Assembly (NCBI GenBank): GCA_035578175.1
Contig: JAQMRL010000005.1
Coordinates: 56,959,722-57,023,721, forward strand
DNA from: Catonia carolina
Taxonomy: Eukaryota; Arthropoda; Insecta; Hemiptera; Achilidae
Reading direction: 5' to 3'
DNA length: 64,000 nt
Positions 1-11,390 of this stretch are shown here, in pieces (position 1 is the stretch's first letter; each line of letters begins with the position of its first letter). The notes below the pieces were generated by a model, which saw only the letters and a program-made list of their open reading frames with translations, was not told where the DNA came from and did no database searches. The translations under genes were made by a program, and so were the position numbers.

Positions 1-249
1 CTTTCTCAACCTTGTCTTTTTTTACTAAAACACCATCTATATGCTTATATTGTACAACATATGTTAAGCTACACAAAGTAAATATTGTAAGCAATTAAAT
101 AGAGTACCTTTTTCAATAACTTTAATGCATCAACACTTCAGCACAAACATGTGAAAATTTACAACAATACAAAAAAAAGAAAATATCGTTTTCCATATTG
201 CGACTAAATTTTCTTAACGCTCCACTCATCCCTTCACTATACACCAGCT

Positions 250-830
250 TTTGTTAAATGTTATAAACTTTTTCTTTGTCTGTTTTTCTTCTCACCATCA
301 AGGAGTAGGCTTCCGCCTGTTCTGACTTACAACACCAACAAACTATTGAATTATTGCCATATTTTGCGTGGCCTCCCAATATCTCTCCTCCCCACCGGTC
401 TGAAATGCAAAACACTGAGAGGGTCCTTCCTTCTGGCATTCTCTCTACGTGCTCCCTCCATCGATTTCGATATTCTGCAATCTTTCCATTCAGGTTTTAA
501 ACATCCAGTTCCGTTCTTATGTCCTCTTTTTTTAGTTGGTCCTGTCACCACCACCCCTTCTAATTAATCATTTACTGTGTTGCCGGCCTTCAGTACTTCT
601 CCCGGCCCTTTTCGGTGCGGTAGACCCTTTGGCGGCGTACCGACAAGCCTTTCGCCTGCGTACCGACCATCTTTCATACACTCTTGTAGCTTCCACATCA
701 TAGAGCTGGCATCATCATGATCTGCAGATATTATAACTTGATCATCTGCAAAGAAGACAGTATAAAGTATATTGTCGGCAACAGGATTTCCCATACCACA
801 GCATTCCCTTCGACATTGTTCCATTTTTTC
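250..830 (-). mobile_element. LINE C, decayed reverse transcriptase 3' half
   Basis: Read on the minus strand, a reverse transcriptase palm motif (FFADDQVIISADHDD) lies near 690-800. Downstream comes the usual LINE C-terminal motif GRRDIGRPRKIW near 370-400, and a short tail near 250-330. The frame is broken: the arginine-rich C-terminus is split over two frames (for example MPEGRTLSVF in one and GRRDIGRP in another). The block between the two parts, about 555-690, is GC-richer and does not read as reverse transcriptase. Non-LTR retrotransposons copy themselves by target-primed reverse transcription; this copy cannot. The related copy at 33060-33490 shares the tail. Confidence 0.8.
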
Positions 831-2686
831 ATTTTCATTTCACAAAATTCTTTTTGTTTTTGCACCAAAAGAACCTTTACATTGCCGCTCAAGATAACAT
901 TTTAAATCTTCTAATTTACTCTACAAAATGTGTGCTAGTGGATAGTCTGATCATTCAAAATTGTCATAAAAACATGATAGTTATCGAAATTTTGTGGAAA
1001 TGTATTAAAAATAAAAATCGTATTAATAGAATATATTGGAAAATTTCGCCTTTATTTGCATCTATTTTGTAAATACGAAAATTATGTACTACTAATGAGA
1101 ACAATCCATCATAAAAGCAAAAAGGAACGATGATGTAATACAAAGTGTGGATAGGAAGATTTATGTGCATGGAAGTCTATTTATCTATCTGTTTATGTAC
1201 TGCCATGTTAATTTGTAGAGTGGGTAAATTCAAATGAAATATTTTATCGCTTTTCTTCCCCAGCTGTGTTACTCTTTAACAAGATATAAAACACTCAAGG
1301 CAATATTATAAATATTATTATTATATATTTTCTTAAAAAGAAAATTTTTTAAATTTTAATTTATATTTACCGTTAAATATTGACAGATTTCATTCATCGT
1401 TTCTTTAGAAATGTAATTTCTTAATGGCTTCATGAATGAATTATTAACGCGTTAAGTTTTATTAGCATGTATGATAAAATGTCCAATAGTTTTGACATGA
1501 CATTTCATTTATCACCAGACATAATTATCATGATGTTTTGTATAAATAGTAACTCAGTAATGTTTATTTTAGTATTTAAATTACAATTACTTCTCAATAT
1601 GTTAAAATATATTTTTTAACTTTATTTGAGAAAAAACTACAACTTTGTAACATTTTAACTCAGCCAGATTTTATAATTTTGTTAAGTTTCATTAAATTGT
1701 ACTGTCACTTTTGCGAGGAAGTCGCCCAGTGGTTGCTCCTCAAGAAAATTCACAAAAATCTCTACAGCATTACCTAATCAGTCTCCTATGTGAGTTATAT
1801 TGTACGTTTTGAAACACATTGAATAACAACCTGAAAGATTGATTTCTTGAATCTACGATATACAAGTTCCTAATATATCCAAATTTATGTATATGCTCAA
1901 CAATCAGTTGTAGTTTGAGTTCAGAGTTCCAATAACGACGTTACTAAAATTAGTAACATCTTAAATTTGAATTACAGTATAAATCCTGGAAAATTTGGAT
2001 GCAAAATTCATCAGTAGGAATATCAAATCATAAGTTCGAAAGAGATTTCTCATTCACATTTGACAAAAATTCCCATTGTAAAAAGTTTCATTGTGAAATC
2101 CCTTTCTAGGATCATCCTGTTCAAGAAAGTTTTATGATTTGATCTCTATGCGCCTGCAAAAAGTTATCAAATAGACCAAATCGATTTCTTGAAATATTTT
2201 CTTTTTCTGCTCCACTTCCTTTTCTTCATCTCGTTGTAGGATACATAACCTGTACCGGCATCTAAATATTTTCATCCATTATTAGAATTTATTGAAATTA
2301 AAAACAACTACCAACCCTGTAAAGTACATTTCCATCCCTTCTTTCATCTTTTGAAGATAATCCTTTCATTTATTGTTAGAAATATTGTTATTTTTATTTA
2401 CCCTTTTGTTAGAAAGTTTCATATTTCAAAACAACTAATTAAAAATACAAGTTCTTTTGACAAAAAAATAAGAATTACAATAATGTAGGTTTATAGAATT
2501 GGGACAAATTTCCATAAATCAATGAATTGTTAAATTTATTTAGAAAAACTATTATAATAATTTGTTAAGGTAAAACTCCAATCTCTATCTTTAATATTTT
2601 CAAAAAAGAAAATATATTTTGAATAATATTTTTATTTTTTCATAAAACAATTGAAAGTTAATACGGGAATAATTATCATTTAATAT
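831..2686. other. AT-rich span, no gene seen
   Basis: Only short chance open frames are present (for example around 854-1170). No splice-site-flanked exon, terminal repeats or recognisable mobile-element motif was found by eye. Confidence 0.6.
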
Positions 2687-3465
2687 AAATTAAAACCAGT
2701 ATTAGCCGAGACAAAGAAAGAACTATCGGATATCTTAAATGGAATGGATGAGATCATGAGAAAGAATTACTTCATGAAACTTAAAAAGAACAAAACGAAA
2801 GTGTTGTGCAGCAGCAAGAGTGGTTTAGAAGAGATGGGAAATTTAACAGTAGGCAACGAAAACATACAGGAAGTTACGGAATTCTGCTATCTAGGGAGTA
2901 AAATAGCAAAGGATGGTAGAAGCACGTGTGACATTAAAAGTAGAATTGCTCAAGCTAGAAAACCTTTGAAATGAAAAACAGCTTACTGACTACAAACATT
3001 GACTTGCAGATTAGGAAAAATTTCTTTAAAACACTATGCTTGGAGTGTAGTAGGCCTACGGCAGTGAAACATATGTAATAGGGGCTGTAGAAAGGAAGAG
3101 GATAGAAGCTTTTGAAATGTGGTGTTATAGGAAAATGTTAAAGATTAGGTGGGTGGACAAAATAAGTAATTTAGAGGTTCTTAGGCGAGTGGATGAAAAA
3201 AGAAGTATATGAAAGCATCTTACCAGAAGAAGTGATAGGCTAGTGGGGCATATCTTAAGACATCCAGGTATTGGTCTATCAATAATGGAGGGTAATATTG
3301 AGGGAGTGAATGGTAGGTGGAGGTAAAGGTTAGAATATCTAAAGGAAATTACAAAAGATCTAGGGTGTTACAGGTATGTAGATATGAAACAACTTGCGCA
3401 AGATCGACCAGCTTGGAGAATTGCATCAAACCAGTCGAGAGACTGATGACAAAAAAAAATTAAAA
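2687..3465 (+). mobile_element. LINE D, 5'-truncated copy with 3' end
   Basis: The reading frame at 2744-2974 contains the post-palm reverse transcriptase motif FCYLGSKIAKDGR. After a stop, other frames continue into family sequence (AFEMWCYRKMLKIRWVDK near 3105-3160). The copy ends with an ATCAAACCAGTCGAGAGACT motif and a run of A. Multiple stops and frameshifts make it dead. A 9-bp low-complexity direct repeat (AAATTAAAA) at 2687-2695 and 3457-3465 may be the target duplication but overlaps the A tail. A second copy with the same 3' end lies at 42465-42875. Confidence 0.85.
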
Positions 3466-4837
3466 ATTCATGAATAAACTTCAATATCTTATTCCCATTT
3501 CTGTGTACCTCAAAAAGTGTAATTTTTTCAAAGACTTGATAATGTGAAATTTTTAAATTGTTACTTTTAGGTTAATCAAATAGTACAGTGTGATCTAATG
3601 CTTTGATAGTTAATAGTACTAATACCGTACCTCTGTAATCTACTCACCGTTTAATGTAATTAGGCAATTGATTAAGCGGACATTAAGTAATCATTTGCCT
3701 TTCATATTATAGACATACAATGGTGAATCCGTAGTTATTAAGCGAAACAACTTCGGCTCTAACCTCTACAGAATTGCTATGTTTGAATCGCTCGCTGACC
3801 CCTTTAAATGAATGCCTTACGTCCACTATATCTTTGTGTCATCTCATATTCTCATGAGTAACCTAAGATGCAGTTCTATCACCGCTTTTAAACGCCATCT
3901 ACATATACAACTTCCCCACAACATACTGTTCAATATTTTCAACATTGGCTTACAGCACTACAATATTAGCCAACGAATTTTGAAGTGAAAACGTAACAAT
4001 TACCCTCCTAGATTATCTATTTATAAAGTCCAGCCTTTCTTAGTTTGCTCCTACTGTCAACAAAAAATGACGTCACTGAGCATGTGCATTATTTAAAAAT
4101 GTGTACATGCTGATTAAAAAGTAACTACAAAATAATTTTAAACGTATTTGAATACAAAATACTTTTTAAAGTATTTTAGTATATTTATAAATAAAACTTA
4201 CAACATCACATCATGACATATCATGTTAAAGTACTGAACAAAAAATGTATAAAAACGGTATACTTTATTTCCATTCTTTTTCATAAATAAATGTGGTTAC
4301 AAGTTATAATTATATATTACCTCTGATCTGTATGACAAAACAAGAGAATTTTTTTAAAAAATATTTTTAATTTAATGATCAATTCTATTATTTTAGGGAT
4401 GAATTCTTAAAAACGGCCATTAAGCTGAAAGTACACAATTTTTTCGAAATAATGAGCCTTCCAATGCGCGGTAAATGATGACCGAGACCCCGAATTTCAA
4501 AAACACAACTTTTCAAAAAGTTTTTAAAATCTTTAGGTTTTAAATATTTAAGACGAAATTTAAAAATAGGTATTGTTATTGAAATACGAGTTATACTAAA
4601 TTAGAGTTATCTGACAAAGAATGTTAAAAAAAATATAAGTAGCTCTTTATAGTTTAATAAATAAACTACATCATAAATATTACATTTTTCAAATTTAAGT
4701 CAATAACATTAATCCAATTTAAAACATAGTAAACTTAATAGGAATACAACATCCATAAAGTTGTGGACCCTAGCGTACACCCTGTAGTAGCTGGCTTTGG
4801 TTTAATGACAGTAGGAACAAAGTAAGAACGGCTGAAC
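3466..4837. other. AT-rich span, no gene seen
   Basis: Nothing beyond AT-rich single-copy-looking sequence was recognised. No long open frame occurs. Confidence 0.55.
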
Positions 4838-5490
4838 TATATGTAATATTGTTAGTTCGTTTGTTCTTCCGTTTCTTTGTTTGTCCCTTAAGCATTCCTG
4901 AAATGTTAAACCGATTTAAATCAAATTTTATTTATAGATTACTCAGTTTCTGGAGCAGGTTTTAACTTTTGAAACCTCAATCTGAATAGTAGAAAGAAAA
5001 AGAGGGGCTTAAATGTTTGTTTGTGCTTTCGAAAAAGTCAAATGTTAGACTTTTAAAATACAGATATTTAAAACAAAGGATAAATAAAAACAGTTGTTTT
5101 TCAATAAAAATTACCAAAGAATTGTTATAACAAGTTTTTTTTTATCCCTAATGTTTGCACGTTGCGGTCTGTTCAGTTCATACCAATAAGCAACCCAATG
5201 AGATGAGTATGATGTATATGACGTGTAAATGAGGTGTGTTGTCTCGTATCCAGGCCGACCATTCTTGAGAGAGTATGGTTAATTAAACCCCAACCATGAA
5301 AGTACACCGGTAAAATCTGTATAAAATTAACTAACTTTAATAGAATTTAAACTAGGAACCTTCATCTAAAAAAATCAGCTGTTAAACAGCTGACTCTCAG
5401 CAATGATTTTACATCTTGACCTACTCAGTGCGTGAGTTTTCTTTAAATTAAATTTTTGTAAGCGTAGCAGCGTGTGCAGGGTACAGCTAG
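4838..5490 (+). mobile_element. Helitron-like non-autonomous element
   Basis: The 3' end reads GTGCAGGGTACAGCTAG followed by T, the CTAG-T ending typical of Helitrons, which insert without target duplication. The 5' part (about 4855-5000) has the insect Helitron style of text: repeated GTTTGTT, then AACCGATTTAAATCAAATTT and a TTTCTGGAGCAGG motif. No Rep/helicase coding is visible. The exact 5' end is not certain. A SINE2 copy sits inside it in reverse orientation. Confidence 0.6.
5138..5415 (-). mobile_element. SINE2 copy nested in Helitron-like element
   Basis: On the minus strand it contains the SINE2 body: GTCAGCTGTTTAACAGCTGA, a degenerate B box, then ACCGGTGTACTTTCATGGTT, a GGTCGGCCTGGAT motif and ATCTCATTGGGTT. 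The tRNA-like 5' head is lost or too diverged to see. It matches copies at 40749, 43797 and 30496. Confidence 0.75.
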
Positions 5491-6568
5491 TTTTAAATAA
5501 ACTCGCTTTAGATTTCTTGGAGCCTTCCGATATATTAACTGAATTAATCTTCCTGATTAATTCGTTTTTATGCCTTGCTTATTTTCTAAGGACGTTGCTG
5601 GTATTGTTTCTTTGTGCCAAATGAGGATGGAACTTGTAGATCATGATGAATAGTTTCGCTTCGTACGTACGAAGAGGGCCCGTTGAAACTAAAAGTGGTC
5701 TGGACTGGTAGGACTGTAATCCAGCCATATTATTTAATTCAACGGATCCATAAATGGGAAACCATATGTCCAGATCGGTTGCAGAAAGTAATCGTCCAGC
5801 TTAAATTTCTTTGATATGAGAGAGAAGATTTATCAAATATATTATTAAAATTATATTTTATAATTTTACCGAAATTCATAAATTATTTATATAGCTCATT
5901 GAACCGTGTACTTTATGATCATAGTTAACAAAACCAGTTATCTTAAAATTTTATTTTATTTCTTATCATGTTGTATAAAATTATCTGAAAAATTCATTAT
6001 TTCAACTTAATAAATAATTTAAATTATCTTAAATAATGAATTTTCTGTGACCTAATTTTAACTTTACTGAAGTAAAGTTCAGTTTTACAGTACAACTATC
6101 AACAACATTAACTTCTCGAGAAGTCCCAGATTGTTTTGTTCCAAGTTTATTTACTCGATTACGTCCAGAATTATAAATTTAAAAGCTGTCATTTTGTTCT
6201 TGATATTATTTATTATTTATTTTTGTTTAAAGAAGAGAAGTTCATTTAAAATGAAACATTTTGTTTCAATTTATTGTTCAAATATACCGCATGAAAGATT
6301 TTTGTAATAGTTTTTCTTGTTTTTTGATTAAATATTAAAACTTTATTTATGTAACTAGCTGTTTAATATTTTCACAAAATCAAATTTGTTTATGGAAAAG
6401 GAAATACTCCAGTAATACAATACGGTATTAAACAATCGTGTCTAATAGAGGAGAAACCAACGAAATTTAAAAAATCGAAAAAAGAACAACTTCAAATGCA
6501 GATCAAATCCAAAAAAAATATAAAAACTGTTTGACTATGACAGAACTACATAATATAATAATTCCTTT
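5491..6568. other. AT-rich span with a short perfect palindrome
   Basis: No gene was seen. A 16-bp perfect palindrome, CTTCGTACGTACGAAG, lies at 5659-5674. Confidence 0.55.
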
Positions 6569-6720
6569 GCGCAAGCGCCAACTGAAGACTGGGGAAGAGT
6601 TTCCCCTCTAACTGCCTCTTTGTGATAGTGCGAGCAGGGTTAGTGATGATTTACAGATGGATCAAGAGAAGGGAAAGTATCGATTCATAGAAGTGGTAAA
6701 GGCGAAAACATTACAATCAG
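6569..6720 (+). repeat. Unclassified interspersed repeat, copy 1
   Basis: This block shares blocks of sequence with the reverse complement of 42255-42415, including AACTGCCTCTTTGTGATAGT and a GATGATTTACAG motif. It is GC-richer than its surroundings. No coding motif or tRNA box was recognised; it could be the 5' part of a SINE or LINE. Confidence 0.65.
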
Positions 6721-8146
6721 AGTATTTCACATTTCTTTTGTAAATTGTGAAATAATAATTTTATTTATATTCGTGAACGATAGTTTCCGGTACTATCTCT
6801 ATTGTCTTCATTAGTACTAAAACAAATCCGAAGCGGTTTATTTTGGTAGATTTTGGTAGGAGTTTGTTCATACTTCTCATAAACCAGTTTTTCCAATTAC
6901 GATGTATTAGGTTTGGTTGTTTATGTACTGATGTTTGCAGCCTATGTAAAAAGCTGTCATTAATTTTATATTTTGGTATCTTTTGGAAAAAAACTTTTTA
7001 GAAGAAACCCCACTCTTACGCAAACTCATTTCTGACTTACAAATACTTTTGACTACTTTTGATATTATAGAAAAAATGAATGACAAAAATAATAATTTTA
7101 ATAAGGTTTGTATACGTATATCTCATTAATCTTGTCTTAGAAAAATAAAAATGAGTAAAATATTTTGTCTTTTATACAATATTACATCCTAGTGGAAAAA
7201 TCCTTCGATTTAATAACTTTTCAACAATTTTATATTCATTGTGTTTCGGAAAAATTTTTGATATACTCTAATAATATATCTTAGCTCAAAGAGAATTTCT
7301 ATACCAAAGTAACATCAAAAACCTATTAGAAAGCTACTGTCATTTTATTAATCAATCAAATTTTCAATGGAAAATTGCAAGGAAACATGATATATGAACA
7401 TGACCCATATTTCTCAGTAATATAGTTTGATGAACATAACTTTACGTTGCAAATACGAGTAATAATAATTGAATAGTGAAGTTTGTAGTTGTTTTGTTTT
7501 TAATATTTAATATTTCTACAAAGAATGACGCTTGCTTTATGAATATAAACAAAATTATTTTGTTATATTTAATAGAAAGTAGCAGATGAAATGTATAGTA
7601 AAAGTGGAGTGGAAAAGAAGTATTATTAACGTACTTAGTTTAATTTAATAGAGAAATTCTTAAGGATAATAAACTTGCCTGTGTTATAAATATTCATTTG
7701 CAATTTCAAATGAGATATAAAAGTGTTATATAAATGTAATTACATTTTATTTTGAAATTATTATGCACTTACAGCTATGTGGAGTTATTTAAATTAATTT
7801 AGAGAATAAACTACTGCATTTTTAAACTTGAATACTTAAACCGACTAAATGAAATAAAGGAAGTACATAAATATGTACGCTACCAGAATGTGTTTATATA
7901 CTTCATTGTTGTTTAAAAATGTATGTCAACCATCTGGAATTTAATTGTGACTAAATTGTACATCAGTCATGTCTCATATCAACGTCATTTAAAGATTTTT
8001 AAGAAAATTAGTTATTACAAAATTAACGCTTACGAAATATTTAAAAAATATCTTTGAAGTCAACCTACACATTAATAAAAAGGGCTACATTGTAATTGTT
8101 TTTTGTTGTCTTTATTTAGTAACAACTACAACTATATTCATACAAC
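6721..8146. other. AT-rich span, no gene seen
   Basis: Dense in A/T with frequent stops in all frames. No repeat ends or exons were recognised. Confidence 0.55.
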
Positions 8147-8563
8147 CAGCAGTATTTTGCCCATAACGGGCAGGTGGAGTGTTAAATTAATTGCGCTCGA
8201 TCTGTTGGTTTCAGAGCTACAAAAAATAGTTCTCTTTCCTATCGCATAATCAGTCAATTATATGACTGAACTATTTAAGAACAGAAGAGGTAGAGGTATA
8301 AAAGACACTAGCCAGAGTTATCTCCTCTGAGGGTAATGAACTTTACTATACAGCCAGATCATGTGGTGAATGAACTGAAGGTGTCATTTGCAGGGTGCAA
8401 GTAGATGCTTTTCGGAGGGCCTGGCAAGCTGATGAGCATACTCTTTCAACTCAGTAAGGAAGACAATAGTAAAATACCTCACTCCTCGTTTTTTACTTAG
8501 TAAAACCTCTAGAGGTTCAAACCAGCCTTTCGACTGTTGACCTAAACAACAGCAGCAGTATTT
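8147..8563 (+). mobile_element. SINE1 copy A, full length with 11-bp target duplication
   Basis: The element (about 8158-8552) is bounded by perfect CAGCAGTATTT repeats at 8147-8157 and 8553-8563. It starts with a small hairpin (TGCCC-ATAAC-GGGCA). It ends with the family 3' segment AGAGGTTCAAACCAGCC, a weakly paired CAGCC/GGCTG stem, and a CCTAAACAACAG tail. No tRNA-type A and B boxes are seen in the 5' third. The clean duplication and CAA-like tail suggest insertion by a LINE machinery acting in trans. It could instead be a non-autonomous LINE derivative rather than a true pol III SINE. Confidence 0.88.
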
Positions 8564-8839
8564 ATGATGTAATTTTTCAATATCCTGTTTTCATTTTGAT
8601 TGAGGAAACCATCTAGTGGCAAACCCTTGTCGCTCTTTTATACAAGATCCCTATTTCAGCATCTTTTTATTTATTTTTTTGTGAATTTTGTGGTAGTTGC
8701 GAGTGTGGCAATGTTTGTATTCCTAGATCGTGTGATTTATTAATTTTTATGTAGTAATTTTAATATAGATAAAAAATGTTAATAAGACAAATAATTGAAA
8801 ATCAAAGAACACTAGCAACCCTAACAGGTTAGATAAGGT

Positions 8840-9066
8840 AAACAAAGAAGATATGCAGGAATTAGAAATAACTGACGAAGATGTCAGAAATAAAACAGAA
8901 AAAATAAAAATGCTTAACGATAAAAATACAAGATTTAAATTTAAAGATGAAACAAAAGGAAAGAGGGTTTATTTAGATGAGGAAAGAAAAGCAAAATCTG
9001 AAAATATGAATATGTAGATACTGGGCAAAGAGAAAAACAGCTCAGAAAAAGAACTCCAAAGATTGA
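8840..9066 (+). mobile_element. LINE E-type C-terminal fossil
   Basis: A 58-codon frame from 8840 to a stop at 9014 reads MQELEITDEDVRNKTEKIKM and ends in VYLDEERKAKSENM, the charged C-terminal tail style of insect LINE reverse transcriptases. After the stop, another frame continues with RYWAKRKTAQKKNSKD, so a frameshift broke the end. There is no recognisable start or catalytic motif. Confidence 0.7.
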
Positions 9067-9359
9067 TTTTAAGTGTTCCTATGTGGCCGTAAAAGTAAAA
9101 AAAATTGTAATATATATAAAAAATATATAATTATTACACATTTGTATTACATTTTTAAAATGTTCGGTTTCATTCCACTGTTTTCTTTTTATTGACATCA
9201 TTTTAAGATTAAAAATGATAATTTTCATACTATTATTGTTCTTTGCGGAGAAACACAAAAAACTACATATAATTTTTAGGGTAGTTATACCCTTTCTACC
9301 CCGTAGGAATAAGTGATCAAAATTCGAACGCTTTATTTTTCATCGGATGTAAAGCATGC

Positions 9360-9660
9360 ACATTAAGGGAAGACGAAACCAAAAAGTTAGAGGTTTTTTA
9401 AATATGAGTATGGAAATGATCGGAGAAAATCAAATGGACCAAATGAGAGAGAGGAATGTAAAAGTATTACGAAGAATGGAAGAGAAGAGAAATTTTACGG
9501 TAACCATTCGATGAAGAAAATCTAATTGGCTAGTACACATTGTGAAAATAGAAGGTTGAAATAAAACTATGTATGACCAGTAGAAGGCAAAGTGAGAAGA
9601 GGACATTCCATTCACGTACCCCATACATCGACTAGGATGATGGAGCAGAGACATTTTAAA
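9360..9660 (+). mobile_element. LINE G C-terminal fossil
   Basis: One plus-strand frame reads as a degraded LINE C-terminus: MIGENQMDQMRERNVKVLRR, MEEKRNFTVTIR, then NWLVHIVKIEG. In related elements this block is the region between the thumb and the GRGRPR motif. Stops interrupt it repeatedly. Confidence 0.6.
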
Positions 9661-11390
9661 TTAAACTACACAACAGTGAGCAATTTGATTTTTTCTCTCT
9701 CTATAATGATTTTTGTTTACAACGGTAAAAAACTAAATATCCAAACAAAGTAAATGTGATGCGATAATAATAATTTTTCTAGAATGACATGATAATCATG
9801 AAAGACGTAGGACCCTCATTGGTTTCTCCCCAAGAATTTCGATTAAAAAACTTTTGAATTCTGAATTACATTTGCAGGTTCACTATTTATTTTTTGGCGT
9901 CCTGCGAGATTTTTAGTTAAATATAAGGTGGAAAATGAACGTGCAAGTGGGTTATCATGTTCTTGTGACTTGTTGTGAAAGGGCTTGAAGGAATTTTAGA
10001 TGAAAGATTTTTTATTTGCTGCAAAAATCAACAATCTACACTTTTGTAACAATGAATATAAGTTAATACAAAAAATTGATAAATAAAATGACTTAAAAAG
10101 AAATTTTCAATAAAATTATATTTATATATTTTTTAATTTATTGTACTGTTTAAAAGTAAAAATTTTTAGAATAAGTCAGTCATATGAAATCGTCGAAATT
10201 TCCGGATTTTGTCGCTGTTGTCTAGTAAATTGATAGTAAAAATTTTTGAATGTTTTCAAGTCTTGATTAGTATTTCGTGGTATATCATAGTAGTTTTTCT
10301 CTAATTACGAAGTATCTCTAGTAGTTTTCCAACAGATGGTATGTATAAGTCATGGTGAATACTACTGTTTTTATGTAGCCTACCAGGGAGAGTCAGTGAT
10401 TGTGTTAAAAATTTTATAGTTTTGATGTTGCTGTTGCTCCTCATAGATTTATTCCCTAAGGCAAGATAAGTTTTAGGACTGATTTATATATATTGTTAAT
10501 TTATTTTTAAAAGATAATTTTTTACCAAAAATACATTTTTCAAAATATGAGATTCAATTGTTTTCTTTTATTTTAAATAAATGTATTCTTCGAGTGAGTT
10601 AATCATCAAGATGTAATCCGAGATACTTGAAGGAGAAAAGATATTTGAAATAAACATTTGAAAATGAAAAAGGAGAACACTCGAAACTCTTTTCTTTTTT
10701 TGTAATTTTTGGGTCCTGTCGCTGAGTGGTGTTCTCCTTAATAATTGTTATTATTTTCATTAGTCAATTATAAAGTCGTGAAATTTCAGTAAAATTAAAA
10801 GAATATTAAAAAGCAAAAATTTTGTTATAAAGTTTGTTGTAACAATTTGAAATGAATCTTGCCATAATCTTTACATCATTTGTTAAAATATTTAAAAATA
10901 AGAAACGTAAAGTAAAACAAAGTTTTTAATAATAAAACATAATTATATATTCCTTTGAAATTCTTTCCTTTGATATTTTTCATTCAAATTTACAAAGAAA
11001 AATAATATTGCAAGGCATCGTTCAATCAGAATTTGTATTGTGAAATAAAAAACATTCGGTTTTTTCTCTTCGCTCTATTTCTACAATGAGGAACAGTGTA
11101 CACAACAAAATGTAAATAAACGAGCTTTACAGCCTTGCTATGTAAATGTTCATTGATTTATCTCATCAGTTTATTTATTTTGTTGGATAGACCTATTTTA
11201 TGTTATCAAAACACAGGAAATTTGTTTTTTCTTATTTTCTTAGTTTTTGTATAAAAAATTTATTTTGTTTTTTAATCCTACAAACTTTAACGGATTACTA
11301 CTTTTTCATCTTTGGACTGATGTTCAGTGATATATCAGCTTAATAATCTAACATTAACGGACACCTTTTTGAATTACTTTAGACCATCAA
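9661..11390. other. AT-rich span, no gene seen
   Basis: No exon-like or repeat-end structure was recognised. A weak inverted match around 10670-10740 (GGAGAACACTC against GAGTGGTGTTCTCC) was noted but not assigned. Confidence 0.5.
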
